64,000 bases of DNA from Microvirga flocculans ATCC BAA-817 (GCF_000518665.1 NZ_JAEA01000009.1:1-64000), one strand, 5' to 3'. Shown: positions 16,639 to 24,975, counted from the first letter of the stretch. Program-made: numbers and translations. Notes: generated by a model not told the origin, from the letters alone.

Positions 16639-17271
16639 TCAAGCCGTCTGGGGGCGGTGCGTTGCGGTGGCGCGCATGAGCCGCAGGATCGCGCCGTAGG
16701 GCGCGATCGCCAGGGCCGCGAGGGCGAGCTTCACCAGGTAATCCGCGACGGCGAGATTGACCCAGGGGAGAGCGATGCAGGCATCCGCGATGCCTGCGCG
16801 CGCCAGCGTGTCGCTGATCGTCTGCTCGAAGCCCGGGATCAGGCCGCAATAGAAGGCGAAGGAGAAGAAGATCGCCGTATCGAGCCCCGACGAGATCACA
16901 GAGGAGACGAAGGGGGGCATCCACCAGGCCCGGTCGCGCAGGCGGGCGAAGATGCTGATGTCGACCAGCTGGGCCGTCAGGAAGGCCGCGCCCGAGGCGA
17001 TGGCGATCCGCGGCGTCGCGAGCATCACGGAAAGCGCCACGGCCAGGACGAAGCCGACATAGACCACCCGCCGCGCGCCATGGGGGCCGAAGCGGCGGTT
17101 CGACAGGTCGGTGACCAGGAACGAGAAGGGATAGCTGAAGGCGCCCCAGGTCAGGTAATCCTGCAGGCCCAGATGCTGGAAGGGATACTGGACCAGGATG
17201 TTCGACGAGAGGACGACCAGGGTCATCGCGATGAGCGCGATGAGGAAGTCGCGGCGGCCGGTCTGGGTCAT
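16639..17271 (-). CDS. Queuosine precursor transporter (YhhQ/VUT family)
   Basis: Small membrane protein (210 aa) with about six hydrophobic segments. Family features: ALIAMTLVVLSSNILVQYPF near the start, FSYPFSFLVTDLSNRRFG (the conserved TDL...G segment) and AFLTAQLVDISIFARLR. YhhQ members take up 7-cyano-7-deazaguanine or 7-aminomethyl-7-deazaguanine for queuosine synthesis. ATG 17271 (MTQTGRRDF) is chosen because GGAAGAG stands eight bases upstream; the frame extends to 17310 without support. It is probably a short transcript with its own start just downstream of the rpmB terminator. Confidence 0.87.
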   Translation of the reverse strand: MTQTGRRDFLIALIAMTLVVLSSNILVQYPFQHLGLQDYLTWGAFSYPFSFLVTDLSNRRFGPHGARRVVYVGFVLAVALSVMLATPRIAIASGAAFLTAQLVDISIFARLRDRAWWMPPFVSSVISSGLDTAIFFSFAFYCGLIPGFEQTISDTLARAGIADACIALPWVNLAVADYLVKLALAALAIAPYGAILRLMRATATHRPQTA

Positions 17272-17315
17272 GAGCGGTCTCTTCCGGGCGGATGCTTGAG
17301 CATTACACACAACGC

Positions 17316-17340
17316 AAAACGGGCGGCACCAAGGCCGCCC
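17316..17340 (-). terminator. Rho-independent terminator of rpmB
   Basis: On the minus strand GGGCGGC (17334-17340) pairs with GCCGCCC (17321-17327) around CTTGGT and is followed by GTTTTG. It lies 30 bases beyond the rpmB stop. Confidence 0.8.
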
Positions 17341-17369
17341 GCGAAGCAGATCTCAAAGCCGATCCGAGA

Positions 17370-17660
17370 TTAGTTCGCAGCGGCGAGCTTCTTCTCGATC
17401 TCGCGCTTCACCGCCAGGGCGGTGGTGGAGAGCTCCTCGGCCTTGGCCTTGGCCAGGAAGGCGTCGAGGCCGCCGCGGTGCTCGACCGAGCGCAGAGCAT
17501 GGGCGGAGACGCGCAGGCGCACGGAGCGCTGCAGGGCCTCGGACTGGAGCGTGACGTTGCAGAGGTTCGGCAGGAACTTCCGCTTCGTCTTGCGGTTTGA
17601 GTGGCTCACCAGGTGGCCACTCAGCACGGCCTTGCCGGTCAGTTCGCAACGGCGCGACAT
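17370..17660 (-). CDS. rpmB: 50S ribosomal protein L28
   Basis: Ribosomal large-subunit protein, 96 aa, within the size range of alphaproteobacterial L28. Visible: [29 protein letters not shown] at the N-terminus (Arg/Lys-rich, rRNA-binding; motif given here in part: [15 protein letters not shown]) and the internal [16 protein letters not shown] segment. It has its own promoter (17767-17795) and terminator and is thus monocistronic. The paired zinc-ribbon Cys of zinc-type L28 proteins is not complete. Confidence 0.97.
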   Translation of the reverse strand: MSRRCELTGKAVLSGHLVSHSNRKTKRKFLPNLCNVTLQSEALQRSVRLRVSAHALRSVEHRGGLDAFLAKAKAEELSTTALAVKREIEKKLAAAN

Positions 17661-17766
17661 GGTTCAATCCTATCGTCAATAGAGGGTCGCGACCTTGAAT
17701 TCCGCGGGTTTGCCTGATCGCAGATCCCGCGTGGCCGGACACCAGAAGTCCTTGGAAGGTGCGAGC

Positions 17767-17795
17767 CTATAGGCCAGAAACGGGGCATACGTCAA
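17767..17795 (-). promoter_or_regulatory. Sigma-70-type promoter of rpmB
   Basis: On the minus strand TTGACG (17795-17790) and CTATAG (17772-17767) are separated by exactly 17 bases. The predicted start is near 17760, giving a leader of about 100 bases. This is the best vegetative promoter in the window. Confidence 0.7.
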
Positions 17796-17800
17796 GAATA

Positions 17801-17826
17801 GTGCGACGTCGCACCTCGTTTTTTTC
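17801..17826 (+). other. Perfect 14-bp palindrome followed by a T run
   Basis: GTGCGACGTCGCAC (17801-17814) reads the same on both strands, followed after CTCG by seven T. It sits in the divergent gap between rpmB and the DUF3108 gene, next to the rpmB -35 box. It could be a small terminator (5-bp stem, ACGT loop) or a protein binding site. Confidence 0.4.
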
Positions 17827-17893
17827 GTCGCCGCGGTCACGATTTATTCCGAATCTCGTGCGATGCAACGGAATAGACTATCGGAACAGCCCT

Positions 17894-18769
17894 ATGCGCC
17901 TCATCGCCTCAGCTTTCGTCATCTTCGCCCTGGCAGGGCTTGGCTCGGCCGCGCAGGCCCAGAGCCCGCGGGCTCAGACCCTGAAGGTGACCTACGACCT
18001 CTCGCTGGCCGGATTGCCCCTCGGCAAGGCCGACCTGTCGTCGTCCTTCTACGGCACGAAATATCAGATGGAAGCCTCGGCGAAGCTGACCGGGCTCGCC
18101 ATGATCCTGACCGGTGGCAAGGGCGTGGCCGCGGCGTCCGGCAGGCTCGGGCGGGAGACGCCCCTGTCGAGCGCGTTTGCGGTCGTGTCGAGCACCTCCG
18201 ACGACCAGCGCAGCGTGCGCATGGGGCTGAGAGGCGGCCGGGTCGCCAAGGTCGAGATCGATCCGCCCCTCGAGCCCAGGCCCGACAGGGTTCCGGTCAA
18301 GGCCGAGGACAAGAAGGGCGTCGTCGACCCCATGAGCGCGCTGCTCATGCCCGCTCTGGCCTCGGCGAGCCTGACCGACCCGGAAAACTGCAACCGGACC
18401 ATCCCCGTCTTCGACGGCGCGTCGCGCATGAACGTGGTTCTCTCCTATGCGGAGACGAAGAATGTCGAGGTGCCCGGCTATTCCGGCCCCGTTCTCGTCT
18501 GCAACGTGCGCTACGTGCCGATTTCTGGCCACCGGGCCGAGCGTCCGGCCACCAAGTTCATGCAGGAGAACCGGGACATCGCCGTCTGGCTCGCGCCCGT
18601 CGAGGGGCCGCGCCTGCTCTTTCCTCTGAAGGTCGCGGTGCGCACCATGATCGGCATGGGGGAGATGCAGGCCTCCCTCTGGTCCGTGGAGGAGGACGGC
18701 AAGCCGGCCCAGCCCACCCGCAGGGCCGTGAAGGCCGAGGGCGCCATCACCGCCGGAGCGATCCAATAA
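17894..18769 (+). CDS. DUF3108 periplasmic protein
   Basis: Exported 291-aa protein of unknown function. A signal peptide (MRLIASAFVIFALAGLGSAA, cleavage near AQAQ) is followed by a DUF3108 domain: TYDLSLAGLPLGKADLSS, then a beta-rich body with CNRTIPVFDGASRM and ISGHRAERPATKF. The domain is common in the proteobacterial periplasm, but no reaction is established. ATG 17894 is used; the open frame upstream to 17759 contains no leader-like features. It is divergent from rpmB and upstream of the helicase gene, a gene order that is common in Rhizobiales. Confidence 0.87.
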   Translation: MRLIASAFVIFALAGLGSAAQAQSPRAQTLKVTYDLSLAGLPLGKADLSSSFYGTKYQMEASAKLTGLAMILTGGKGVAAASGRLGRETPLSSAFAVVSSTSDDQRSVRMGLRGGRVAKVEIDPPLEPRPDRVPVKAEDKKGVVDPMSALLMPALASASLTDPENCNRTIPVFDGASRMNVVLSYAETKNVEVPGYSGPVLVCNVRYVPISGHRAERPATKFMQENRDIAVWLAPVEGPRLLFPLKVAVRTMIGMGEMQASLWSVEEDGKPAQPTRRAVKAEGAITAGAIQ

Positions 18770-18959
18770 GCCTCGGGAAGCCTTGGCAAACCGGCCCGGG
18801 GCGGGTAGCGAAAGCGGAGGCCGGTCCCATATAAGGGAATGGCCCGCAGCCGGCCTTCGGGTTCAGGCTGCTTTTTGGAGCAGGTTGCCTTGACCGGTGC
18901 CCGGCCCTGAAGCCCTCGAACTTTTACCGGGACGTTCAAGCATTACCCGACATCCAGGC

Positions 18960-21900
18960 ATGGCCCGTCGTTCCCTTCCTCCGCAAGTGCGTGCGCGCGG
19001 CGTGACGGCCGTGCTCGGCCCGACCAATACCGGCAAGACCCACCTCGCCATCGAGCGGATGCTCGGCCATGACAGCGGCATGATCGGCCTGCCCCTGCGC
19101 CTGCTCGCCCGCGAGGTCTACAACCGGGTGGTGGAGAAGGCGGGGCATCACAACGTCGCCCTGATCACGGGCGAGGAGAAGATCAAGCCGGACCGTCCCC
19201 GCTATTGGATCTCCACGGTCGAGGCGATGCCGCGGGATCTCGATCTCGCCTTCGTGGCTGTGGACGAGGTCCAGCTCGCCGCCGACCTGGACCGCGGCCA
19301 CGTCTTCACCGACCGCGTCCTGAACCAGCGCGGGCGCGAGGAGACCCTGCTCATCGGATCGGCGACCATGCGCCCGCTGATCGAGGCGCTGATCCCCGGC
19401 GTTCACGTGGTCACGCGGCCCCGCCTGTCGAAGCTGTCCTTCGCGGGGGAGAAGAAGGTGTCGCGCCTGCCCCGGCGCTCGGCCATCGTGGCCTTCTCGG
19501 CGGAGGAAGTCTACGGCATCGCCGAGCTGATCCGGCGCCAGAGCGGCGGCGCGGCCGTGGTGCTGGGAGCCCTCTCGCCCCGGACCCGCAACGCCCAGGT
19601 CGAGCTCTACCAGAACGGGGACGTGGATTACCTGATCGCCACGGACGCCATCGGCATGGGGCTCAACCTCGACGTGGACCATGTGGCCTTCGCGTCGGAC
19701 AAGAAGTTCGACGGCTTCCAGTTCCGCAAGCTGAACAACCCGGAGCTCGCCCAGATCGCCGGCCGCGCGGGCCGCTACATGCGCGACGGCACCTTCGGCT
19801 CCACCGGCCGCTGCCCGCCTTTCTCTGCGGAAACCGTCGAGGCGCTCGAGAACCACACCTTCGACCCGGTGCGCATCCTGCAATGGCGCAACCCGGACCT
19901 GGATTTCTCCTCGCTCCCCCGGCTGCGCGATTCGCTCGGCCAGCAGCCGCGGGAGCACGGCCTCGTGCGGGCGCCCTCGGGCGAGGACGTGACGGCCCTC
20001 GAAGTCCTGTCCCGCGAGGACGACATCCAGGCCCTCGCCCGTACGCCATATGCCGTGGAGCGCCTCTGGCAGGTCTGCCAGGTGCCGGATTACCGCAAGG
20101 TTTCCCCCCAAAGCCATGCGGATCTCATCGGCCAGCTCTACCGTTTCGTCATGAAGGACGGGGCCATCCCCGCCGACTGGTTCGCCCGCCATCTGTCCGC
20201 CATGGACCGGACCGACGGGGATATCGACACCCTCTCCAACCGCATCGCCCAGGTCCGCACCTGGTCCTTCGTCGCTAACCGTCCCGACTGGTTGAAGGAT
20301 CCGGAGCATTGGCAGGATGTTGCGCGTCAGGTAGAGGACAAGCTATCGGATGCGCTTCATGAACGCCTCGCCCAACGATTCATCGACCGGCGGACCAGCG
20401 TTCTCATGCGGCGCTTGAGAGAGAACACAATGCTCGAAGCGGAAATTACGACCACCGGCGACGTCACCGTCGAGGGTCAGCACATCGGTCACCTGCACGG
20501 CTTCCATTTCGTGCCCGATCCCCAGGCCGACACCACGGAGGCCAAGACCCTGCGCAATGCCGCCAGCAAGGCGCTGGCCGGCGAGATCGAGGCGCGGGCG
20601 GACCGGTTCGCCGAAACCCCGGACGCCATGCTCGTGCTGTCGAACGACGGCACGATCCGCTGGATGGGCGATCCGGTCGCGAAGCTGGAGCCCGGCGACA
20701 AGCTCTTCGAGCCGCGCCTGCGCATCCTCTCCGACGAGCATCTCACGGGCCCGGCCCGGGACAAGGTCGATACCCGCCTGCGCGCCTGGCTGAAGGCCTA
20801 TGTCGTGCGCCTCCTCGGGCCGCTGCTGCAGCTCGAGGACAATCCGGAGCTCACGGGCCTGGCCCGCGGCATCGGGTTCCAGATTGGGGAGGCGCTCGGC
20901 GTGCTGGAGCGCGCCAAGGTCCTCAACGACGTGCGCAGCCTCGACCAGGACGCCCGCGCGTCCCTGCGCAAGGTGGGCGTGCGCTTCGGCGCCTATCATC
21001 TCTATCTTCCGGCCCTGCTGAAGCCCGCCCCGCGCGTCCTGGCGACCCAGCTCTGGGCGCTGCAGAACGGCGGGCTCGACCAGAAGGGCATCGACGAGAT
21101 CGCCCATCTCGCCCAGTCCGGCCGCACCTCGATCCCGGTCGATCCCGAGATCGCCCATGGCCTCTACCGCGCCGCTGGCTTCCGCGTCCTGGGCGGACGC
21201 GCCGTGCGCGTCGACATCCTGGAGCGCCTGGCCGACCTGATCCGTCCCGCCATCGCCTATCGGCCCGGCATCACCCCCGGCGAGCCGCCGGCGGGCGCCG
21301 CCGATGGCGAGGGCTTCGTGCCGACGGTCGCCATGACGTCGCTCGTGGGCTGCGCGGGCGAGGATTTCGCCACCATCCTGAAGTCGCTCGGCTACGTCAT
21401 GGAGCGCCGCCCCGGCCCGGCCATCACCGTGCCGCTCGTGGAAGCGCCGAAGGCCGTCGAGCCTCAGGCCGCGCCCGCCGAGGGCGAGGCTGCCGCTTCT
21501 CTCGAGGCTGTAGAAGCCGAGGCGTCCGACACCGCTCCCGAGGAGGCGGGCGCTGTCGCCCCGGAGGCATCCGAGGCGTCCGCCGCCCAGCCGGCGGAGG
21601 AAGCCGCTGCGGCCGAGGCCATGCTCGCGGAAGGTGAGGCTGCGGCTCCCGCAGAGCCCGCCGACGAAGGATCCGCCGAGCCCGAGACGATCGAGGTCTG
21701 GCGCCAGGGCCGCCGTCACCATGAGGGCGGCCAGCCCCGCCATGGCCGCGAGGCCCGCGGCGGCCGGCAGGAGCGCGGCGACCGCCGTCCCCGCCACGGG
21801 GAAGCCCAGGGCGAGCAGTCCGGCGAGCGCCGTCCCCGTCCCGAGCGCCGCGAGGCGCAAGGGGAGGGCGGGCGTCCGCAGAACCGTCCGCCGCGCGGCC

Positions 21901-22058
21901 CCGGCCGCGGGGAGGAGCGCCGCGGCCCCCGTCCCGACAAGCGCGCCGACAACCGCCGCGAGGGCGGTCACGAAAGGCGCGAGAAGCAGCCGGACCCGAA
22001 CTCGCCCTTCGCCAAGCTCATGGCTCTCAAGGCCCAGCTTGAGGACAGCAAGAAGTGA
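18960..22058 (+). CDS. SUV3-like DExH-type RNA helicase with long disordered C-terminal tail
   Basis: Predicted ATP-dependent RNA helicase related to mitochondrial SUV3. Walker A GPTNTGKT at 20-27, DEVQ box at 102-105, SATMRP motif III and the helicase C-terminal motif QIAGRAGRY are intact. A SUV3-type C-terminal region follows to about 825. The tail has two parts: an Ala/Glu-rich acidic stretch (about 827-905) and an Arg/Gly/Pro/Glu-rich basic stretch (about 915-1010), probably disordered and RNA- or protein-binding. Start uncertain: a GTG at 18897 is also open, but neither has a clear ribosome site; ATG 18960 begins just before the first motif. The S4-domain gene follows after 12 bases, so both may serve RNA metabolism. 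Confidence 0.88.
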   Translation: MARRSLPPQVRARGVTAVLGPTNTGKTHLAIERMLGHDSGMIGLPLRLLAREVYNRVVEKAGHHNVALITGEEKIKPDRPRYWISTVEAMPRDLDLAFVAVDEVQLAADLDRGHVFTDRVLNQRGREETLLIGSATMRPLIEALIPGVHVVTRPRLSKLSFAGEKKVSRLPRRSAIVAFSAEEVYGIAELIRRQSGGAAVVLGALSPRTRNAQVELYQNGDVDYLIATDAIGMGLNLDVDHVAFASDKKFDGFQFRKLNNPELAQIAGRAGRYMRDGTFGSTGRCPPFSAETVEALENHTFDPVRILQWRNPDLDFSSLPRLRDSLGQQPREHGLVRAPSGEDVTALEVLSREDDIQALARTPYAVERLWQVCQVPDYRKVSPQSHADLIGQLYRFVMKDGAIPADWFARHLSAMDRTDGDIDTLSNRIAQVRTWSFVANRPDWLKDPEHWQDVARQVEDKLSDALHERLAQRFIDRRTSVLMRRLRENTMLEAEITTTGDVTVEGQHIGHLHGFHFVPDPQADTTEAKTLRNAASKALAGEIEARADRFAETPDAMLVLSNDGTIRWMGDPVAKLEPGDKLFEPRLRILSDEHLTGPARDKVDTRLRAWLKAYVVRLLGPLLQLEDNPELTGLARGIGFQIGEALGVLERAKVLNDVRSLDQDARASLRKVGVRFGAYHLYLPALLKPAPRVLATQLWALQNGGLDQKGIDEIAHLAQSGRTSIPVDPEIAHGLYRAAGFRVLGGRAVRVDILERLADLIRPAIAYRPGITPGEPPAGAADGEGFVPTVAMTSLVGCAGEDFATILKSLGYVMERRPGPAITVPLVEAPKAVEPQAAPAEGEAAASLEAVEAEASDTAPEEAGAVAPEASEASAAQPAEEAAAAEAMLAEGEAAAPAEPADEGSAEPETIEVWRQGRRHHEGGQPRHGREARGGRQERGDRRPRHGEAQGEQSGERRPRPERREAQGEGGRPQNRPPRGPGRGEERRGPRPDKRADNRREGGHERREKQPDPNSPFAKLMALKAQLEDSKK

Positions 22059-22070
22059 GGCTGTGACCGC

Positions 22071-22373
22071 ATGCGTGAGGACCGGCAGCGGCTCGACAAG
22101 TGGCTGTGGTTCGCACGCTTTGCGAAAACCCGGACGCTGGCCGCCAAGCTGGTGACCGGCGGCCATGTCCGGATCAATGGCCAGCGCATCGACAACGCCG
22201 CCAGGGCGGTCGCGGTCGGCGACGTGGTGACTCTCGCCCTTCCCCGGGCCACCCTCGTGGTCCGGATCGAGGGGCTCGGCGAGCGCCGCGGCCCTGCGCC
22301 GGAAGCAAGGCAGCTCTACGCCGATCTCAACCGGGACAACGGGCCGCTTGTCAGCGAGGCCGACAAAGGATAG
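22071..22373 (+). CDS. S4-domain RNA-binding protein (HslR-like)
   Basis: 100-aa protein with an S4 RNA-binding domain: [20 protein letters not shown] and then [18 protein letters not shown]. It resembles Hsp15/HslR, which binds free 50S subunits with stalled peptidyl-tRNA. Lys/Arg residues in the first helix are kept. It starts 12 bases after the helicase gene and ends 44 bases before fdxA, so the three are probably co-transcribed. The exact RNA target is not known for the alphaproteobacterial form. Confidence 0.9.
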   Translation: MREDRQRLDKWLWFARFAKTRTLAAKLVTGGHVRINGQRIDNAARAVAVGDVVTLALPRATLVVRIEGLGERRGPAPEARQLYADLNRDNGPLVSEADKG

Positions 22374-22417
22374 AGCGGCGCCATACCCCGTTCGAACAGA
22401 CCCTCGAAGGACCGTTC

Positions 22418-22756
22418 ATGACCTACGTCGTCACTGAAAATTGCATCAAGTGCAAATACATGGACTGCGTCGAGGTGTGTCCGGTGGATTGCTTCTACGA
22501 GGGCGAGAACATGCTCGTCATCCACCCGGACGAATGCATCGATTGCGGCGTCTGCGAGCCGGAATGCCCGGCGGAGGCCATCAAGCCCGATGCGGAGCCG
22601 GGCCTCGAGCAATGGCTGAAGCTCAACGCCGACATGGCCAAGAGCTGGCCCAACATCACCGTGAAGAAGGACCCGCCCGCAGACGCCAAGGAATTCGACG
22701 GCGTGGCTGGCAAGTTCGAGGCCTATTTCTCGCCCAATCCCGGCGAGGGCGACTGA
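22418..22756 (+). CDS. fdxA: 7Fe ferredoxin FdxA
   Basis: Soluble electron carrier of 112 aa with one [3Fe-4S] and one [4Fe-4S] cluster. Cluster ligands are seen in [18 protein letters not shown] and [16 protein letters not shown]; the spacing of the first group is that of 7Fe proteins. A C-terminal extension ([14 protein letters not shown]...) is usual for FdxA. CGAAGGA stands before ATG 22418. The frame extends upstream to 22100 but belongs to another gene's shadow. Its redox partner is not identified in the window. Confidence 0.95.
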   Translation: MTYVVTENCIKCKYMDCVEVCPVDCFYEGENMLVIHPDECIDCGVCEPECPAEAIKPDAEPGLEQWLKLNADMAKSWPNITVKKDPPADAKEFDGVAGKFEAYFSPNPGEGD

Positions 22757-22971
22757 TCCGCGTTTCAAGCGGAAGGCCGCGCCTTCCGACGGCATCGCTC
22801 ACGGCGCGACCATGGCCTGAAAGAAGCCGCGCGGCCCATGCAAAGGCGGCTTTGACGATCCCTTGCCGCCGGTGCGCGGTCGGGGGCAAAGAATCCGTTT
22901 CGGAGGCTGGCGTTCGAGGTTCGGGACAGGAGCCGAAACGGCGCGTCTTTACGCTGTGCTTTGAAATATTT

Positions 22972-23000
22972 TTGCTTTTTCGGCCGGACTGTGATAGGGT
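22972..23000 (+). promoter_or_regulatory. Candidate carD promoter
   Basis: TTGCTT (22972-22977), 17 bases, then TAGGGT (22995-23000) in an AT-rich stretch. This is close to, but not an exact match for, the alphaproteobacterial housekeeping consensus. It would give a long leader before carD. Confidence 0.35.
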
Positions 23001-23231
23001 CCGCAAATGCCGTCGCTTGCGCTCAAGCCGTGCACCGTCTCTGCAGACCGGCGGTTCACACAATGAAGCAAAGATTCGCGTCCTTTGACTTAAGGGAGCG
23101 TTGCTGCCTTGGTCAAGGGCAAGAGCGTTTTCAGCTGCTGGCTTAATCAGGGAGACGAACGGAATAGTCAAGTTCCGTGACGCTCGCATCTTATCTTGTT
23201 CCCCAGGGTCCCTGCCCTGTGGAACTGCAGC

Positions 23232-23249
23232 CCTCGCCCTCCGGCGAGG
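23232..23249 (+). promoter_or_regulatory. Leader hairpin directly before the carD ribosome-binding site
   Basis: CCTCGCC (23232-23238) and GGCGAGG (23243-23249) form a perfect 7-bp stem with a CTCC loop. It ends eight bases before AAGGAGG, the carD Shine-Dalgarno. It could tune translation or mRNA stability. Confidence 0.4.
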
Positions 23250-23273
23250 TCCATGCAAGGAGGCCTCTCTCGC

Positions 23274-23852
23274 ATGACAACCGCCAAGAAGTCCGCCCCG
23301 CGCCTTGGGTTCAAGTCCGGCGAAGCGATCGTTTATCCCGCTCACGGCGTCGGCCGCATCACGGCCATCGAAGAGCAGGAAATCGCAGGTTTCAAACTGG
23401 AGCTCTACGTCGTCTCTTTCGATAAGGACAAGATGGTTCTTCGCGTTCCGACGGGGAAAGCTGCCAGCGTTGGCATGCGTAAGCTTGCCGAACCGGCCCT
23501 GGTGCAAAAGGCTCTGGACGTTCTGACGGGTCGTGCCCGCGTGAAGCGCACCATGTGGTCGCGCCGCGCCCAGGAATACGAGGCCAAGATCAATTCCGGC
23601 GACCTGATCGCCGTCACGGAAGTCGTGCGCGACCTCTACCGCTCCGAGGCCCAGCCCGAGCAGTCCTACAGCGAGCGCCAGCTCTATGAATCCGCCCTCG
23701 ACCGCGTCGTGCGCGAGATCGCGGCCGTGAACAAGATTACGGATACGGAGGCCCTGAAGCTCATCGAGCAGAGCCTGGCCAAGTCCCCCCGCCGCGCCAA
23801 GGGCGCCGAGGCGGAGGCCGAGGCCGACGACGTTCAGGAAGAGGCCGCCTGA
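23274..23852 (+). CDS. carD: CarD-family transcription regulator
   Basis: RNA polymerase-binding regulator (192 aa) that stabilises open promoter complexes. The N-terminal RNAP-interaction domain has GFKSGEAIVYPAHGVGRITA and ELYVVSFDKDKMVLRVP; the C-terminal helical DNA-binding part includes MWSRRAQEYEAKINSGDL and a conserved region ending KLIEQSLAKS. An acidic tail (EAEAEADDVQEEA) ends the protein. ATG 23274 is preceded by AAGGAGG ten bases upstream. It is followed by a clear terminator and likely forms its own transcript. CarD genes are usually essential or stress-related. Confidence 0.94.
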   Translation: MTTAKKSAPRLGFKSGEAIVYPAHGVGRITAIEEQEIAGFKLELYVVSFDKDKMVLRVPTGKAASVGMRKLAEPALVQKALDVLTGRARVKRTMWSRRAQEYEAKINSGDLIAVTEVVRDLYRSEAQPEQSYSERQLYESALDRVVREIAAVNKITDTEALKLIEQSLAKSPRRAKGAEAEAEADDVQEEAA

Positions 23853-23884
23853 CCGGACGATCTCAGAACTGCATCTATCCGAAA

Positions 23885-23912
23885 GAGCCCGGCTTCAGGC
23901 CGGGCTTTTTTC
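23885..23912 (+). terminator. Rho-independent terminator of carD
   Basis: AGCCCGG (23886-23892) pairs with CCGGGCT, followed by TTTTTT (up to 23911). The stem is 7 bp with a seven-base loop. Confidence 0.85.
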
Positions 23913-23913
23913 G

Positions 23914-23943
23914 TTCCGAAGCCTTGTTTTTCAAGGCTCGGAA
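23914..23943 (+). terminator. Second hairpin directly after the carD terminator
   Basis: TTCCGAAGCCTTG and CAAGGCTCGGAA form a 12-bp stem with one bulged A and a T-rich loop, then TCTATTTT follows. It may be a back-up terminator or part of the rpoH upstream region. Confidence 0.5.
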
Positions 23944-23972
23944 TCTATTTTGCAGAACTTGGCCGTTGGGCG

Positions 23973-23997
23973 TGAACTTTTTGCGGCCTCGCTCGTT
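23973..23997 (+). promoter_or_regulatory. Candidate EcfG (general stress sigma) promoter of the rpoH2-type gene
   Basis: TGAAC (23973-23977), 16 bases, CGTT (23994-23997): one mismatch to the EcfG consensus GGAAC-N16/17-CGTT. It ends 26 bases before the start codon. RpoH2 of Sinorhizobium meliloti is known to depend on the EcfG homolog RpoE2, which makes the site plausible. Confidence 0.5.
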
Positions 23998-24023
23998 GTG
24001 TCTCTGCCAAGGGAGAGCACACA

Positions 24024-24896
24024 ATGGGAGAAATCTCAGGGGTTCGCCGCCGCTTCGTCCGCGCCGCCATGAATGCGCCCTTTCTCGAGAGGGAAGAGGA
24101 GCATCAGCTTGCCGTGCGGTGGAAAGAGGCCGGCGATGAAGCAGCGCTTCACCAATTGACGGCTGCCCATATGCGCCTCGTGATCGCGCTGGCAGCCCGT
24201 TTCCGCCATTACGGCCTGCCGATGGCCGATCTCGTCCAGGAAGGGCATGTGGGGCTGCTCGAGGCCGCCGCCCGGTTCGAGCCGGAGCGTGAGGTGCGCT
24301 TCTCGACCTATGCGACCTGGTGGATCCGCGCCTCCGTGCAGGATTACATCCTCCGCAACTGGTCCATCGTCCGCGGTGGAACGAGTTCCGCCCAGAAGGC
24401 CCTTTTCTTCAACCTGCGGCGCCTTCGCGCCCGCCTGACCCGCGGCGGGGAAGAGCGCATCTCTTCGGATGTCCACGAGAAGATCGCCGAGGCGATCGGC
24501 GTCTCGAAGGCCGATGTGGCCCTCATGGATGCCCGCCTGTCCGCGCCGGACACCTCGCTGAACGCGCCTGTTCTGGATGCTGACGCGTCGAATTCCGCCG
24601 AGCGCGTGGAATTCCTCGTCGACAGCAGCCCGCTGCCGGACGAGAGCGTCAGCGACGTGATCGACACCGAGCGCCGGGTGCGCTGGCTGCGGCAGGCTCT
24701 CGAAGTTTTGAACGAGCGCGAGCTGCGCATCCTGCGGGCCCGCCGTCTCGACGACGAGCAGGTGACCCTGGAATTCCTGGGAGACCGGCTCGGGATCTCG
24801 AAGGAGCGCGTTCGCCAGATCGAGAACCGCGCCCTGGAGAAGCTCAAGCGCGCGCTCATCGAGAAATACCCTCAGGCCACAGGCGCCTTCGTGTAG
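24024..24896 (+). CDS. rpoH: Sigma-32 family RNA polymerase factor, RpoH2 type
   Basis: Alternative sigma factor of 290 aa. Region 2 (MADLVQEGHVGLLEAAARFE, then RFSTYATWWIRASVQDYILR), the RpoH box (AQKALFFNLRRLR) and region 4 (LGISKERVRQIENRALEKLK) are all intact. The short N-terminus (EREEEHQLAVRWKEAGDE) matches the rhizobial RpoH2 class rather than RpoH1. RpoH2 works in stress responses, including oxidative and stationary-phase conditions, in related species. ATG 24024 follows AAGGGAGAG. A candidate EcfG promoter precedes it and a terminator hairpin follows. A separate rpoH1 gene would be expected elsewhere in the genome. Confidence 0.92.
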   Translation: MGEISGVRRRFVRAAMNAPFLEREEEHQLAVRWKEAGDEAALHQLTAAHMRLVIALAARFRHYGLPMADLVQEGHVGLLEAAARFEPEREVRFSTYATWWIRASVQDYILRNWSIVRGGTSSAQKALFFNLRRLRARLTRGGEERISSDVHEKIAEAIGVSKADVALMDARLSAPDTSLNAPVLDADASNSAERVEFLVDSSPLPDESVSDVIDTERRVRWLRQALEVLNERELRILRARRLDDEQVTLEFLGDRLGISKERVRQIENRALEKLKRALIEKYPQATGAFV

Positions 24897-24939
24897 AGGC
24901 ACGGCATTTTCCCAAGACCCGGCATCGGGCGAAGGTTCG

Positions 24940-24975
24940 AACGGCGGAGCGGCAATCGCTCCGCCGTTTGCTTTG
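24940..24975. terminator. Terminator hairpin between convergent rpoH and M48 protease genes
   Basis: AACGGCGGAGCG (24940-24951) pairs perfectly with CGCTCCGCCGTT (24957-24968), a 12-bp stem with a five-base loop, then TGCTTTG on the plus strand. It fits rpoH best and may also serve the facing gene. Confidence 0.7.

Larger units (their letters stand above)
22757..23273. other. 517-base intergenic region upstream of carD
   Basis: Contains a GGAAGG-ccgcg-CCTTCC hairpin just after fdxA (22774-22790 region, no T run), a candidate promoter (22972-23000), an untranslated leader of about 260 bases and a 7-bp hairpin before the carD ribosome site. Several short ORFs exist, but none has protein-like composition and a ribosome site. 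A small RNA in this space cannot be excluded. Confidence 0.5.
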
